The translations under genes were made by a program, and so were the position numbers. Positions 34,711 through 47,073 of a stretch of DNA of 47,091 nt are shown here, piece after piece. Below the pieces are notes generated by a model, which saw only the letters and a program-made list of their open reading frames with translations, searched no databases and was not told where the DNA came from. How positions within the stretch are numbered: the stretch's first letter is position 1; each line of letters begins with the position of its first letter. Source of the DNA: Saksenaea vasiformis B4078 (taxonomy: Eukaryota > Mucoromycota > Mucoromycetes > Mucorales > Saksenaeaceae); assembly GCA_000697055.1 (NCBI GenBank), contig JNDT01002385.1, forward strand, positions 1-47,091. Reading direction: 5' to 3'.

Positions 34711-36515
34711 TTAATGCGCGCGCAACCACCATAATGCTGCTCCAACCACAGCTGCAATAGAGCTTAACGCCACAAGTGTTCCTGTTCCTCTTCCTTCTTC
34801 TTCTTCTTCTTCATCGTATGTTCTTTCAACTTTTCTGGAGGCATCCCATGAAACAACCTGTATATTCCTTGGCATCACAAGTTTCCCAGAATGATCCAAT
34901 TGCAGTGCACGACCAAACCATCGACCAGCTTCCCACATATCCTTTTCAACACCCATGCCATTTGCATACATAATGCCAATGTTGTACGCTGACTGAGCAT
35001 GACCAAGTTCTGATGCCTTTCTCCAATACATCATAGCCTTGGTATGGTCCATGCCTACCCGTGTCCGAGATTTTTCCAATTCCCCCTCGGGATGGGATCC
35101 GTACAGGTAAATTAATCCAGATTGAAAGGCGGAGCTGCAAAAGTACCGTTGGTCAGCCATGCAGTTCTCATCATGGCCATAGAAAATAGAAGGGGTGCTG
35201 AGGTCTCCAAAGTCAATGCCGATACGCGCCGCAGCAATGACCATGCATCGGTGGTAGTAGTACAAAGCTTTTTCGCAATCCTTGTTCACAACAGTCGAAC
35301 CAGAATCATACGTTGTTCCGACAATATAACACGCCAGCGCCTCGGCATCTGTTGCATCCGCCGTTTTTTTGTACCATTCAAAAGCCTTGGTAGCTGGTCT
35401 ATCTTCAGTCACTTTTCCCATCTGTTGCCGAAATAAAGGAATTAATACCTCGTGATATATTGTATATTTTTTTCTCGCCTCACCTCATATAAAACTGCAA
35501 CTTTAAGCATGGATTGCGTGTGACCATTTGTGGCTAAAAGTTCGCACACACAAGAAAACATAAACAAGAACAGTTTATCAGTCGATCAAATGGTAATATT
35601 TACCTGAATAATAATAAAATGGGAACGCTTTCTGAATCAAAGCAAAAGAAAAAAAAAAGGTAAATTAATCTCTCTCTTTCTCTGGTTTCTTTGTTTGTCC
35701 TTTTATACTCCCGCAGGAATACCTTGCATTCTTATTATACCTTTGGGTTTTCGGCTTGTTCATACCATTCTCCGAGTAAGTAAGCACTAGTTGTGTCCAT
35801 ATCAAATGGGACAGAATGCCATCCGTCAGACACAGGCACAGACCATTCGAGGCCTCTTTGCTGTTTTCTGAGCCGAAGCGTCACGTTTTGATAGCAAGTT
35901 GACGTGTCATCACTATATGGTTCTATGGCAAATGACTCGCCCAGGACTGACATATGCGAGTAATTCGTCTGTAGAAGAGAAACAGGGGGAGTAACAGACT
36001 CTCTATGGATGTGCCAGTGCGTATCGAATGGATGAATTGGCGCAAAGAGTTTTCCCTAACATGTTGGGGAAGAAATTTACTTCTTATACCATTAAGAAAA
36101 AATTGTTCTATACCTTTATAGAAGGCGTTTGGTCTCGTAAACCTGCCTTGACATGGCACTCTTCCACCGTGATTTCAAGGTCTTGGGATGTTGCATGTTT
36201 AGGAATTGCAAAGACGAATGTAACCTCGTCATTGTCCTGACTCCAAAGAAATGTATTTGTTCGAAGTTCTTGGCTGTCTAAAGAAGTACTCATAAGTTCA
36301 AAAAGTCGGCGAGGGCCTGTCTGTCTGTGTGTGCGTATGTGTGGAAAATGTAGGTATCGCCCCCTCTGAGCTTGTGCCTTGCTTGCCCCAAAAAAGTAGG
36401 TGGTCGAATTTAGGAACCCCGATTGAGAACTTTCGGAATCATGCAGGACGAATACCCCGCTAAAACTTGTCATATGAGGCACCTTGGCATTATTTTGATT
36501 TACTAACAGTTTCAT
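34711..36515 (-). CDS. CS (p23/NudC-like) domain + Sel1 repeats, tail-anchored
   Basis: Five exons read from the right (36114-36515, 35741-35968, 35604-35631 of 28 nt, 35484-35533, 34711-35421) give 472 residues. A CS domain spans about residues 88-180: FLWSQDNDEVTFVFAIP, then VTLRLRKQQRGLEWSVPV. Four or five Sel1-type repeats follow, e.g. KAFPFYYYSATNGHTQSMLK, DRPATKAFEWYKKTADATDA and SAYNIGIMYANGMGVEKDMW. After a poly-Glu stretch a single hydrophobic helix (about 449-468) ends four residues from the C terminus, suggesting a tail anchor in the ER or mitochondrial membrane. CS domains bind Hsp90 or dynein regulators and Sel1 repeats form protein-binding solenoids, so a membrane-bound co-chaperone is plausible (inference). 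In-frame coding-like sequence extends about 55 bases upstream of this ATG (QQLEDEWGTYASLSFH), so a short 5' exon may be missing. Confidence 0.75.
34790..34816. repeat. TTC repeat encoding poly-Glu
   Basis: TTC/TCC triplets on the plus strand, read as Glu codons in the minus-strand CS-Sel1 gene just before its membrane anchor. Confidence 0.8.
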
Positions 36516-37812
36516 GAAGACACTATGAAAGGAAAGACTTGCATAAGTTCCCCATTCGTCCTCCAGCTGCTGACAGAGTACCTATGACAGCAAAATAACC
36601 AATCTCTTCGTACCCTCGCATTTTTCACAACTGATCCATCCCGGTCTCGAGATGCCTTTCAAAATGAGTACGCGTCTGTCACAGTATCCTTTCATCTTGG
36701 ATATCAACCAGGTACTGTGATCTCGTCAGAGGGCATTGGCTTCACCACGTGTATGTGTTAATGATCTGGTTGCGTTGTCAATATAATGATATGCCGCTTA
36801 TACACATTTTTAAATAAATTGAGCTATCTTCTCTGACCAGTCGTAACGCCTAATCAGTCCGTACGGTACCACTGTAAATCTAACTTGATTCTGCCATAAG
36901 ACTGCGAGCGATTTGTGATTTGATACGGAAGCTCTGAGCGATCCCAAGGAAAGAGAGCGAGACCTGAAAGATCTTCATTTCCTCCTTCTGAGTTCAAGGA
37001 CAACGCTTCAATAGTATATCATTTGCCCTCCTATTTGATGAATCATGTTCGATTTGAGATCAAAACCCTTGGAAATATTTATTTCAACATGACTTCGCAT
37101 GCTCAATTTATGCGAGATCGCCATTCATAGATTTCGTTTGGGTGGGATTCCTACAACTGACGCTCGATCGAATCTTTCTGCAAACAGGACGCTAACTCTT
37201 GGCACTAACGTCTCCATAACCAAATACGAATACTGAAGAGCTAAACGGCACGAAAATTGTGAATAGTAGATGAGGATCACAGAAATCAGAAGCTTGTTAG
37301 CTCCTTCTTTCATCCGCTGATGTAACCTTGTTTTCTTTTCTTTCTTTCTGCACCTGCATGGTTTTGGCCTTATTGGCTTTCTGTTTCCAACCGAGGCACC
37401 CGCTGGCAAGTTTTTGATGATTCGTACGTGACTTAAATATACATAAACTTGCATGCTCAGCTAAACAACATGTTGCGCAAATATTGGGCTAACCAGCCAT
37501 GACCGATCTCTAAATTGGTAACATTAAAAAAATCGGCATATGCACAATCTACTTGACAACATGTAGATCTCTTCGTGCTGTCTTGTTTTCAGAATGCCGT
37601 CAACCTTGCATTGATGTGTATTCTGCGCTAGATTCAGCTACCCTACAAGCCATGAAAATAACACTAATTCGTTCTTTATTTTTGAAGAATCAAATCGAAC
37701 CAACATTCTAAAACATTCGCGCTTAAAAAAAAAAAAGAAAAAAGGCGAAGTACCATGGTGTGTATGGAATATTAAAATTTCTAAAGCTCTGCGTAAGCAA
37801 ATAGTGGAAAAT
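36516..37812. other. Intergenic, no supported gene
   Basis: Promoter side of the CS-Sel1 gene and 3' side of topoisomerase I. A short plus-strand frame (MSTRLSQYPFILDINQ, 36664-36711) ends at a good donor site but no second exon was found. An open minus-strand frame at 37125-37454 is Lys/Arg-rich without a domain. A poly-A tract lies at 37727-37741. Confidence 0.4.
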
Positions 37813-40796
37813 TCATATTGCTATTAAGATACTTACCCAATCATCTTCGATCTGCTGAGCCCATCTAAATTTCTCGATCAAAGTTTTGCTGAATACTTTT
37901 TCTAAAGGAACGTCATGTTTTGCACACCATGCCACACTGATTCTGGGATCAATATAGTTCATTTTGGACGTGCCTAACGCAATCTCCTTGTTCTCTTCCT
38001 ACGCTATCATAAGAACAAATACAAAAAACTATAAAAAACTAACCTTGTCTGTTGCTTGGATCTTTGTCGCACTAATTCTTTGATCCACTTTATCAATATT
38101 TGCTAATAGCTTTTCCACCGTCATATTCGCTTTGGGATAGACATGACCCGTTTTGCGCTCCTTTTTCAGTCGCTTTTCCATCTCGTCCACCGCTTTCAAT
38201 TTCTCTTCCAATTCTGACTCAGGTCGTGCCTGTTCACCCTCTGCTTTCAGCTTCTCGTTCTGCTTCTCAAACCGTGATTTGGCACGTTCCCGCTCCTTTG
38301 CTACCAGATCAGCTTCATGCTGTATGATCCATTCCTCATCAATATCTGATTCATCCTCTGAGATTTTGGAGTTTTTCTTCATCGTTGGATCCAGTTCAAA
38401 TATCTGTTTGCGCAACTTCATTCTCTGATATTTCAGAGCCCGAATCTACATATAAAAGTGAATCTCAGAACTCAATCCAGGATATGCAAAGTTACCCTAT
38501 CTTGAATCCTTGACATTTGTTGAGCATGGCCTTTTGGTGCTGCACGTTGATGGTTACATAAAACTGCAACCTCGCGGTTAGCACGATTAAATGACAGCAT
38601 CTTGTCAGCAATAGCGTCTCCCGGAACAGTAAGCTTATCCAGCTGCTGCTGGAAAGTATGTGATGCGTTATATGTACGGAACACCTTTGCTGACAAGCCC
38701 TTCATGCAGCTGTTGAGATGCTTATTCAAGCCGACAGTCTACAAAAGTGGAATATTCAATAACTCTCTTGCATACATTTTATCCTTACTGTCAACCGATC
38801 GAAAATGGGATAACCTGGACCAACTTGTTTCTTAAAAAGCTTGATATTTTTGAAGACCTGCTCATCTACTGGGACCGAATTCTGATAGCGAATAGAGTCT
38901 TTACCCAAGAAATCAAAATGCAAAATGTTTGGAGGTTCCAGTTCAACGTGCTCGTAACGAAGGGAGCAGCAACCGACGGTATCCGCTTCTTCATCGCCTT
39001 TTTCATTACCGGCTCTGAGCGCTAATCGATCAATCAGATACATGGCCGTCGCACGTTGGCGGACCTCGCACTCTTTGTCCTTTAATTCTATCGTATAACG
39101 AGAACGAATTTTGTCGACGTATTTCTATAGTCATCACCTATTAGTCTCTTCCTCTTCCTTTAAGTATTTCCTATTTTGTACCTTCAATTCTCTCGCCTTC
39201 TCAAACTTTTGCAGGTCGCTTTGTCCTTTCCAAGCGGAGGTTGCTGCCAAAAATACATACTTGAAGGAGTTGTTGACATTTTCCTTCCATGTAGCCAGCC
39301 AGGTTGCTGTTTGATCGTGTACAACAGCAGCCCATTTATGGCCGGGAGGGGGACTTGGTACTTTGGCGTTGTGGCCCAGATTAATGGTTACTTGTTCGGG
39401 TTGTACACGTTGCTACGCACCGAAATTAGAATCACCGGCGGACTTTAGAAGCGTGCGGCTCTGTTTACCTTCAGACTTCCCGTCTTTGGATGGTCGCCAC
39501 GTCCACGGAAGAGGTCTGGAGGTTCAATTCTAAAGTTGCCAACTTTTTCTTTTCTACCATCCACATAAGCATAAAGATAAGTCTCTTCAAGCTTGGCTTT
39601 TTCTTGTCTAAGTCTCTGAGAGTAGGACAAATGTAAGGGATTAATTCATGCAACAATGTGCTTGCACACGTGCCGACCGAATCTTACCGCTTTTTCTTCC
39701 TTCGTCATCTGCTTTTTCTTCTCCTTATCAGCCGTAATTTTTTCCCAGATGGGACGGAAATCACATTTGCTGAAGTCAGTGATCTTCGGATTCTGTGCAA
39801 AGAAATCGTAAGTTCCCATCAAGTGAATCTAAATAATAACAATAACTACCCGAGGATCCTTCTTCAGTATCTCTTGCCAATCACGGAAGAAATTCTTTTG
39901 GAAAGTTGGGTTTTTGGCATGATCAGTTTCCAACAGAGCTGCGAAGAAGCTTGCCACTTCTTCGGCTTCAGGAGTGAGTGTGATTAGCTTTCCGTTGTAC
40001 TTCATCTTTACGCCATGAGGCACATAATCTGGAGGAAATAGCACACCGTTGTGCTCCAACGTAGTCCATCTGGCAATTGCCTTGCCATCTTCTTCGTCTT
40101 TCTGGAACTTCTCTTCTTCCCACCACTTGTATATTTCTTCTTCTTCCTTGGCCTTCTTTTTATCTTTTGTCTCTTTGCCATTGAGTTTCACCGCGGTCTT
40201 ACCACGCTTGGACAGAGGCTTGTTGTCCTCTTCAATGGTAGACGGTGAAGGTCGCTTGGGGCTCTCATTATTGGTCTTCATATCAATATCCATTGGCTCT
40301 GCTTTCACCTTTTTCGCCTTTTTAGACTATAGAGCGCAATGGTTAAAAAAAAAAAAGGATTATCATCAATTTATCAAATCTCACCTCTTTTTTGACTTTA
40401 GGAGCCGATTTGGGAGTTTGCTTGCGTTTTTTGGACTGTACAATTGTAAATGTTGAGCAGGATAACAGATCCTCTTTTTTTCCTCACTTACGAGAGGCAC
40501 ATCGTCGTCGTCGTCACTTTCATCCTTGACGCCCCGTTTGGACGGTCGGCCGTTTTGGCGGGAGGCTAAAGGCATTTCATCGTCAGTGTCGTCGTCCTCA
40601 ATGATGGGATTCGTGCGAGCATATGCCGGATCAGGTGTTTCTTCCTTTACTGGAACAGGTGCAGATTTCGCAGCGGCATCTGCGTCATCAAATGAACAAC
40701 ATCGTTAACATATTTACAGTAACTTGGTTACTTACAGGGCTTCTTTGCTTTTACCACTCTCTGAGAGAGCGGTCTTTCGTCTTCAGAATCCGACAT
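37813..40796 (-). CDS. TOP1: DNA topoisomerase I (type IB)
   Basis: Eleven exons, read from the right: 40736-40796, 40492-40679, 40385-40435, 39850-40326, 39688-39828, 39469-39615, 39182-39412, 38789-39124, 38496-38738, 38044-38445 and 37813-37998, all in frame. The product (about 820 residues) relaxes supercoils by cutting one strand through a 3'-phosphotyrosine. The N-terminal 200 residues are acidic/basic and disordered with nuclear signals ([10 protein letters not shown]). The core begins [10 protein letters not shown]. All five catalytic residues are present: Arg about 469 ([13 protein letters not shown]), Lys 507 (FDFLGKDS), Arg 565 ([12 protein letters not shown]), His 607 (LCNHQRA) and Tyr 774 ([14 protein letters not shown]). 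A coiled linker lies between core and C-terminal domain. The last junction is unsure: the frame either reads through to a stop at 37813 or is spliced at 37837 to a tiny final exon near 37781-37788. Confidence 0.95.
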
Positions 40797-42289
40797 CGAA
40801 CGTTTTAATCGCGTAATGGTCGCGTGCACGGAGAAGGAAAAGAAAGAAGTTGAAAGAAAGGGAGGTAGGTCAACTTCGAGGGAATTTCCACCAAAGTCAT
40901 ATTTTTCCTGTTGACAAAGTTTGACTTCGGAGATTCGCCGGAGATCCTGCCAAGTATGGATTTCTGGCTTAAATCATTGGTCAATATCATTTTGGTGGAG
41001 AAGTCCGTACCGGACAGACCGGGTACGAGGTGAACCGAGGGTATATATCCCTCTTTTCAGTAACTGCGTTGTGTACATTATTGGGATTACAAGTACTGAT
41101 TTATCTGACATCTGGTGCTTTCTCATATCTTTTGACATGCTCAACGAGAGTAGATTTTCTCGGACTCAATTACGGTGGGGCACTCTCAATTCGAACGGAA
41201 ATGTGCACCTGATTGGGATATCTTGCCTTCGCAAAAATAGAAAACATATATATTTCATAGGATGTTTATTAAGCGGGGATGGGCCTTTAGTAATGTGTGG
41301 GTTCAACTTTACATTTCGATCCTATAGGTGAATGACACGTTCCTGCATAGGCAGCGTGTGAAGGATTCAATGATGTTTCATGGTTCCTATATAAGCGGAC
41401 CAGTAAATGTTGCCCTTCTCTACTTTACATTTGCTCATTTCTTCGGCTGCAACGTCGGGGTAGGTTGTAATCAGGTTGTGGAGGTTATGCTCAATATGCT
41501 CGCCAACCCCTGGCACATAATTTCGAAGGATCGTATGCGATTAGAAAAATTTACATCATGTCATATCCTCATGACATTTAGGGGATTCAATTCCTGAGGA
41601 TGCTATGTACAAAGTCATTAGAGGGCAATCGATATCAACAGAAGTGTAATCAGGTTGAGAATCTCTACTACCAATGGCCTAGATCCTTCATCTGCCTTGT
41701 AGCAGCGTTATAGTCGCATCCAAACGGTGATCCAAAATTTTGGTCCACCACGTATCATTCAGTTTCAGTGGAACAGTATAGGTTCAATGAGCCGCTTGGT
41801 TGATCATTCCGCGTCGTACTCAGATGCGATATTTGTAGTATCCATGGAGTGATGCTGTAGAACAAACTGAAATGCTTTACACAGTACTGCACAAAGCATG
41901 CATGATACTAGTTGACCAGTTTCATCTTAAAAATTACCGGAGAGGACGCAGGCATCATATGCACGCTGTTTGAGAAATTTGTTTCCTCTTCGCCAGCATT
42001 TACTAACGTCCTCTAGAACTTTCCAATAAGAGTGCTGAATGCAGTAGGCGATATATTTGCTACCTGTCCAAAATGTATCTGTATTTGCTATGTCACAACA
42101 GGTAATCTAGAGAGACAAAAATGAGAGAGTTCAATGCAATATGGGGAGCGTTATGTTCATGCATCACAATAATGCGATTAAGTTTATGTACACTATTATA
42201 AGAGAGGGTCCGCTGGTTCAAGAAGATTCGAGAATGGAGCAAAAAAAAAAAGTTTAAAGTTAGCCTCTTAACGAAAGAATACGCGACTT
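40797..42289. other. Intergenic, no supported gene
   Basis: Promoter region of TOP1 (CT-rich in its sense, 40830-40870) followed by about 1.4 kb of AT-rich DNA. A plus-strand frame at 40921-41331 runs 136 codons but is Cys/Phe/Ile-rich and covers the promoter. No domain is seen, so it is not called. Confidence 0.45.
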
Positions 42290-43241
<952 letters not shown>

Positions 43242-43411
43242 AGGAATAAAGGACTGGTCTCAGTCAGTGAAGAGAGACGTTTTAAAGTACTAAACCCCGC
43301 TCCAAGTGATGTCATTGGATACAACCGCGCGGAACCCCCAAACCAACGATTTACTTAGGTCACAAACTTTTATTCGGCCATTGAAATCGAAATGTGACCA
43401 TTTTTCTTTAT

Positions 43412-44600
43412 TTATCTTTGGGTTGACAAATTCGTATTGGGAAACACTTCTTCTTTGCTCCAAGCATACTCCATAGCATCAAAATACTTCTTTATCTCCA
43501 GGAATTTTTCAGGCGAGCATTCTTCACAGCTTTGGAACTCTTGCAGGAAGTTTTGCATTCTCTGTTCCAAGACTGTCTTCTGTGACGCGAAGTCCAATGT
43601 GCCATCTTCCGTGTTTTGAACTGGAACAGTTGATGTCACATGTGAGTAAGTAGACACTATTAACAGCATTACGAGTTAGAAGCTGTATGCAAGTAGTTTT
43701 CTACAATACCTTGAAGGACGTTTAGGTTGGGATTGGCACGCTGGAGGAGATACATATATTTGCATGCTACTTGGCGCCAGACGAAGTCTCTGCAGGTGCA
43801 TGCTGTCATGTTCGAATTTTCGACAGAAATATTATATGCTACGCCCTCCTGTGTGAATGATCTGACAGTATGACCTGAGACCATATCGTCAACTACAGCA
43901 CTAGGTATCTGGGCAGCTGCAATCTCTCGTCGTCTTCTCTCTCTTTCTGCGGGCCCCATTCTTCTGACATTTACGCTTACGCGTGCTGTGGTCATCTTGA
44001 AGTCAAACTCTACATCATGCGTCAAGATATAGATCAAGCGATCTACTCTTCTGTTGCGTTTTCTTCCAAGGTATGTCGTCTTGAGTTGATTGTGCCAGCT
44101 TTCCACGTAGTTGTTTGTTTCCATGTTCGTAAAAATCTGCGGTTGGAAAGCTGCGCACCAGTTTTTAATCTTCGTCAAATTATTGCGAGAAAGATGTGTG
44201 TTGCTGATTATCTGCAATAAACTTTGTCCTTTATTCCATGGCACACGAAGGATCCCGTTCTCACATTAGCGACTTCAAGGGAGTAATAATTTGTCGGTGC
44301 GCTTTTTTATTTTCCGGTTACAGCGTCAACCTTCGCTCATTTGCGGATATGTTTCATCCATGCACGAGCCACATGGAACAAATACAATGAGGGTGATGGT
44401 GTTTGGGAAGGCGATAGAGATGACAGTGTACTTGGCGATGCTGCAATCAATCATCATCTTTGTGAACGATTCAAGGTCGTAGTGATCCCTCAGGAACGTC
44501 AGCCGTTGCATCAAGGGTTGTGTCCATCGTATTCCGACATCCTTTTCAGTCACTGTCAGAGTCATTACCATCCAATAATTGGTAACTGCCGTAAATATGC
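43412..44600 (-). mobile_element. Mutator-like (MULE) transposase fragment
   Basis: Three minus-strand parts in order. At 44326-44571 the frame has LRDHYDLESFTKMMIDCSIA and AFPNTITL, like the DDE region just before the Cys-His-Trp-His block of MULE transposases. It then shifts frame and continues as HVARAWMKHIRK before a stop. At 43669-44244 it reads NMETNNYVESWHNQLKTTYL and GRKRNRRVDRLIYILTHDVE, the usual C-terminal region, then a SWIM-type finger CTCRDF...CKY where the expected final His is Tyr. At 43412-43669 an overlapping frame encodes a Glu/Gln-rich tail. No N-terminal domain, complete DDE triad or terminal repeats were found. A dead or domesticated remnant is most likely. Confidence 0.65.
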
Positions 44601-45221
44601 TTCTGATTTCTAGCGCGGGATTAGTTTGAGCACAGACTGTGTTGCTTGCTTGTTTCTTTATCTATCAATCCTACTGATCCTTCATCCATAAATGAGTTTT
44701 GGTTCTTTTTTGCAGCCTTTTTTCGTGAGTTATTCTTCAAAATATGGAGGACTGATACACGTTTTGAGTGACTAGGTATTTTCTAAGTAGTTGCGCAACA
44801 AAGCTATCTTATTTTGAATCCCAAATAAAGTGAGCGACATAAGAGTGCGTCACAAGCAGCACCTGCAAAAAGTCTAGACACTCACAGTGAAAGAAAAGGA
44901 GAGATACACTATTGTTTGTGTATGGTCTGAACATTATCTCGTGCGTTTTCAAAGCAAGTAACTCCCAGGGAGCTCGCATCCAATGTTCTTGCTACCATTT
45001 GAATGAACTATGGTCGTGCTGGTTACGTCCACCTCCTTGATCCCGCATATGCTGCCTCTTCATGCGGCAGTAAAACAAAGAACAAGTTGCGCACATGTGG
45101 CTAGTTTATCTGCGAAACAGGATCATGACCTGATATTGAGCATTGTAGAAGAACAAAGAAACCTCATGATTAATTTTGAATGACGACAATGAAAACACAT
45201 AATGACCACATTCCAAAACAG
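44601..45221. other. Intergenic, no supported gene
   Basis: AT-rich sequence between the transposase remnant and the edge gene, with no coding-like frame. It may hold the promoter of the edge gene or an element end; no terminal inverted repeat was recognised. Confidence 0.4.
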
Positions 45222-45291
45222 CTTTTTACTTCTCTACCGTCCTATCCACTTTTTACTTCTCTACCCTTCTATCCACTTTTTACTTATTTTT
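45222..45291 (+). repeat. 27-bp pyrimidine-rich tandem repeat, about 2.5 copies
   Basis: Unit CTTTTTACTTCTCTACC plus ten more bases, at 45222-45248 and 45249-45275 (differing at two or three positions), with a partial third copy up to the ATG at 45292. The length is a multiple of three and the region is open in frame from an upstream ATG at 45202, encoding a repeated hydrophobic nonapeptide. Confidence 0.85.
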
Positions 45292-47073
45292 ATGGAACCT
45301 ATTGTCGAGGAAGAAGAAGAAGGAGTAGGCCCACCCGCACAACGGCAGAGGCAACGCTACAGGCACTCGATTTTGCCACGGGGTCGAGGACGCTTTCAGC
45401 GGGTTACAAGAAAAATAAAAGTATCCAATTTTCTCAGGCCACAGTTTGGCCATCTAAGGGTGAGTCAAACTACGATACATCCATTGCTTAATCATATATT
45501 TCATGTAGCAACGTTTCCGGCATATCGCCGAGCAATATCACGTCCTTCGACGTGACGCTTTGAACCTGGCAAACCTACACGTCCGTCGCTGGGCGGAAGA
45601 GGGACACGACCACGGAAACTTCACATTTCCACCCATTGCTACTCGAGAATTTTGGAGAGAGGCATTCAGATTTGTTCAGTACAGGCCCTTACACATCAAC
45701 ACCACCCAAACCGTAAGTGTGTACATGCAGGAAGGTGGTCAAGTACTCATGCCTTTATTTTTTTTGTACCCATCATGGGAACGAAGCCTTTGGACCACGG
45801 CGATTGATCACTTCGAGCCGTTGCGGAAGGACGAACATGGTGGATGTAAGTTAGCATTGATCGATTGAAAATGCATGACACTAATCTCGGCATAATAGAT
45901 CTGTACGCTATCGAAAAGATCGAGGGATTTTTCATCGAGATGCCTGATCCATTTGCAATCAACGCAATACAAAGTATGAGATAGCCTTCCAATGATTATA
46001 GATCTAACATGCCCATAGATGTTCGCAGGCACCTCGTGAATAATGTCTCGACATATTTGCGATATGTATGGTTGGCCTATTTTCGCGCTTTGAAAGAACG
46101 CCATCAAGGCTTCTTACCTGGGGGAGGACCCGCGGCTCATGGTACGAAACAAGTTCGAATAAATCTCACTAACAATGGTTCTTCTAGCTCGACTCGCCGT
46201 TACTCGTATCACAAATCATGAACCACTAGAGGACCATCACTGGCAAGATATGCCTTTCAGAGGCGAACTGCTGACTTTTTTTGAGTAAATACCTTGTGAT
46301 TAATTTCATTGTTAATCATATCGACTGTCACAGGACCCAATACAATCTGTACCAGACTCACCTCGGTGGTATCCTGATTGACGAGGTCGATCCAGAGGAT
46401 GAAGGAACCATCCACTTTTTCCAAGGATTGTGAAATACATGTACGAGCTGTATCCGTGCACAGTTCAATATGACGGTAGCCGTTGGTCACTTCTGCCTAT
46501 TGCAACACATCAAGTCGGTTACTTTCCGATTACGGGAAGGGTTCTATGGAAAATCCTACGTGATGCCCTCCTTGCGAACGATGCTGTTCCTCCACTGTTT
46601 ATGGTAAGTGAGCCTATCCTGCTTTTAAGTCGTCATGTATATTAAATGCTCTGATTCTAGCGTGAGAATCCAAGACAGAGACAACTACGGTATTGCAGTC
46701 TCAAAGAATTTGACGCTCTTTGTCGAGATCCCGTCTGGCGGGAAAATTTTTGGGAACAACTATTTAACATCGACAAGTGTCAGAAAAATCGCTGGCGGTG
46801 GAATAATGAACGTACGTTGCTGTGCTTCCGAACTGCTGCTAATTAATTTATATTCTAGCTGTCGTTAATGCTGAACGTACTGCTCTTGAATTTGCTTACT
46901 ATTTTGAAACGGATGGTGTAGGCGCATCTGTGGTATTCGAGTGTCGCAAACACGGTAGGAGGAAAATGGCATGCTTCTTCCTGTCCTCATACTTTGTTAA
47001 GAACGTTTTCCCTCCTCCCAAAGGGATTTTCGGCTCCTACCACGGAACATGGACCTTGGCTCATGTACGAAGG
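45292..47073 (+). CDS. TnpB-derived Fanzor-like protein, N-terminal part (runs off window)
   Basis: Exons 45292-45459, 45509-45845, 45899-45973, 46019-46141, 46188-46284, 46334-46603, 46661-46811 and 46859-47073 join in frame except for a one-base shift at 46416-46420. The N terminus is acidic, then Arg/Gly/Gln-rich and probably disordered. Helical parts follow: ALNLANLHVRRWAEEG and NVRRHLVNNVSTYLRYVWLA. Next are WSLLPIATHQVGYFPI, REN-F-WEQLFNIDK and YYFETDGVGASVVFE. In TnpB-derived proteins of fungi the F-x-TDG-x-x-x-S segment lies just before RuvC motif I (Asp-Pro-Gly), which here would fall in the next exon, outside the window. Active members are RNA-guided DNA nucleases encoded by transposons. 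The call rests on motif order recalled from the family; the catalytic part is not visible. It may be a pseudogene because of the frameshift. Confidence 0.5.

Noticed and set aside
40921..41331. 136-codon plus-strand frame upstream of TOP1
   Set aside because: It starts in the TOP1 promoter, is rich in Cys/Ile/Phe and shows no domain or intron structure.
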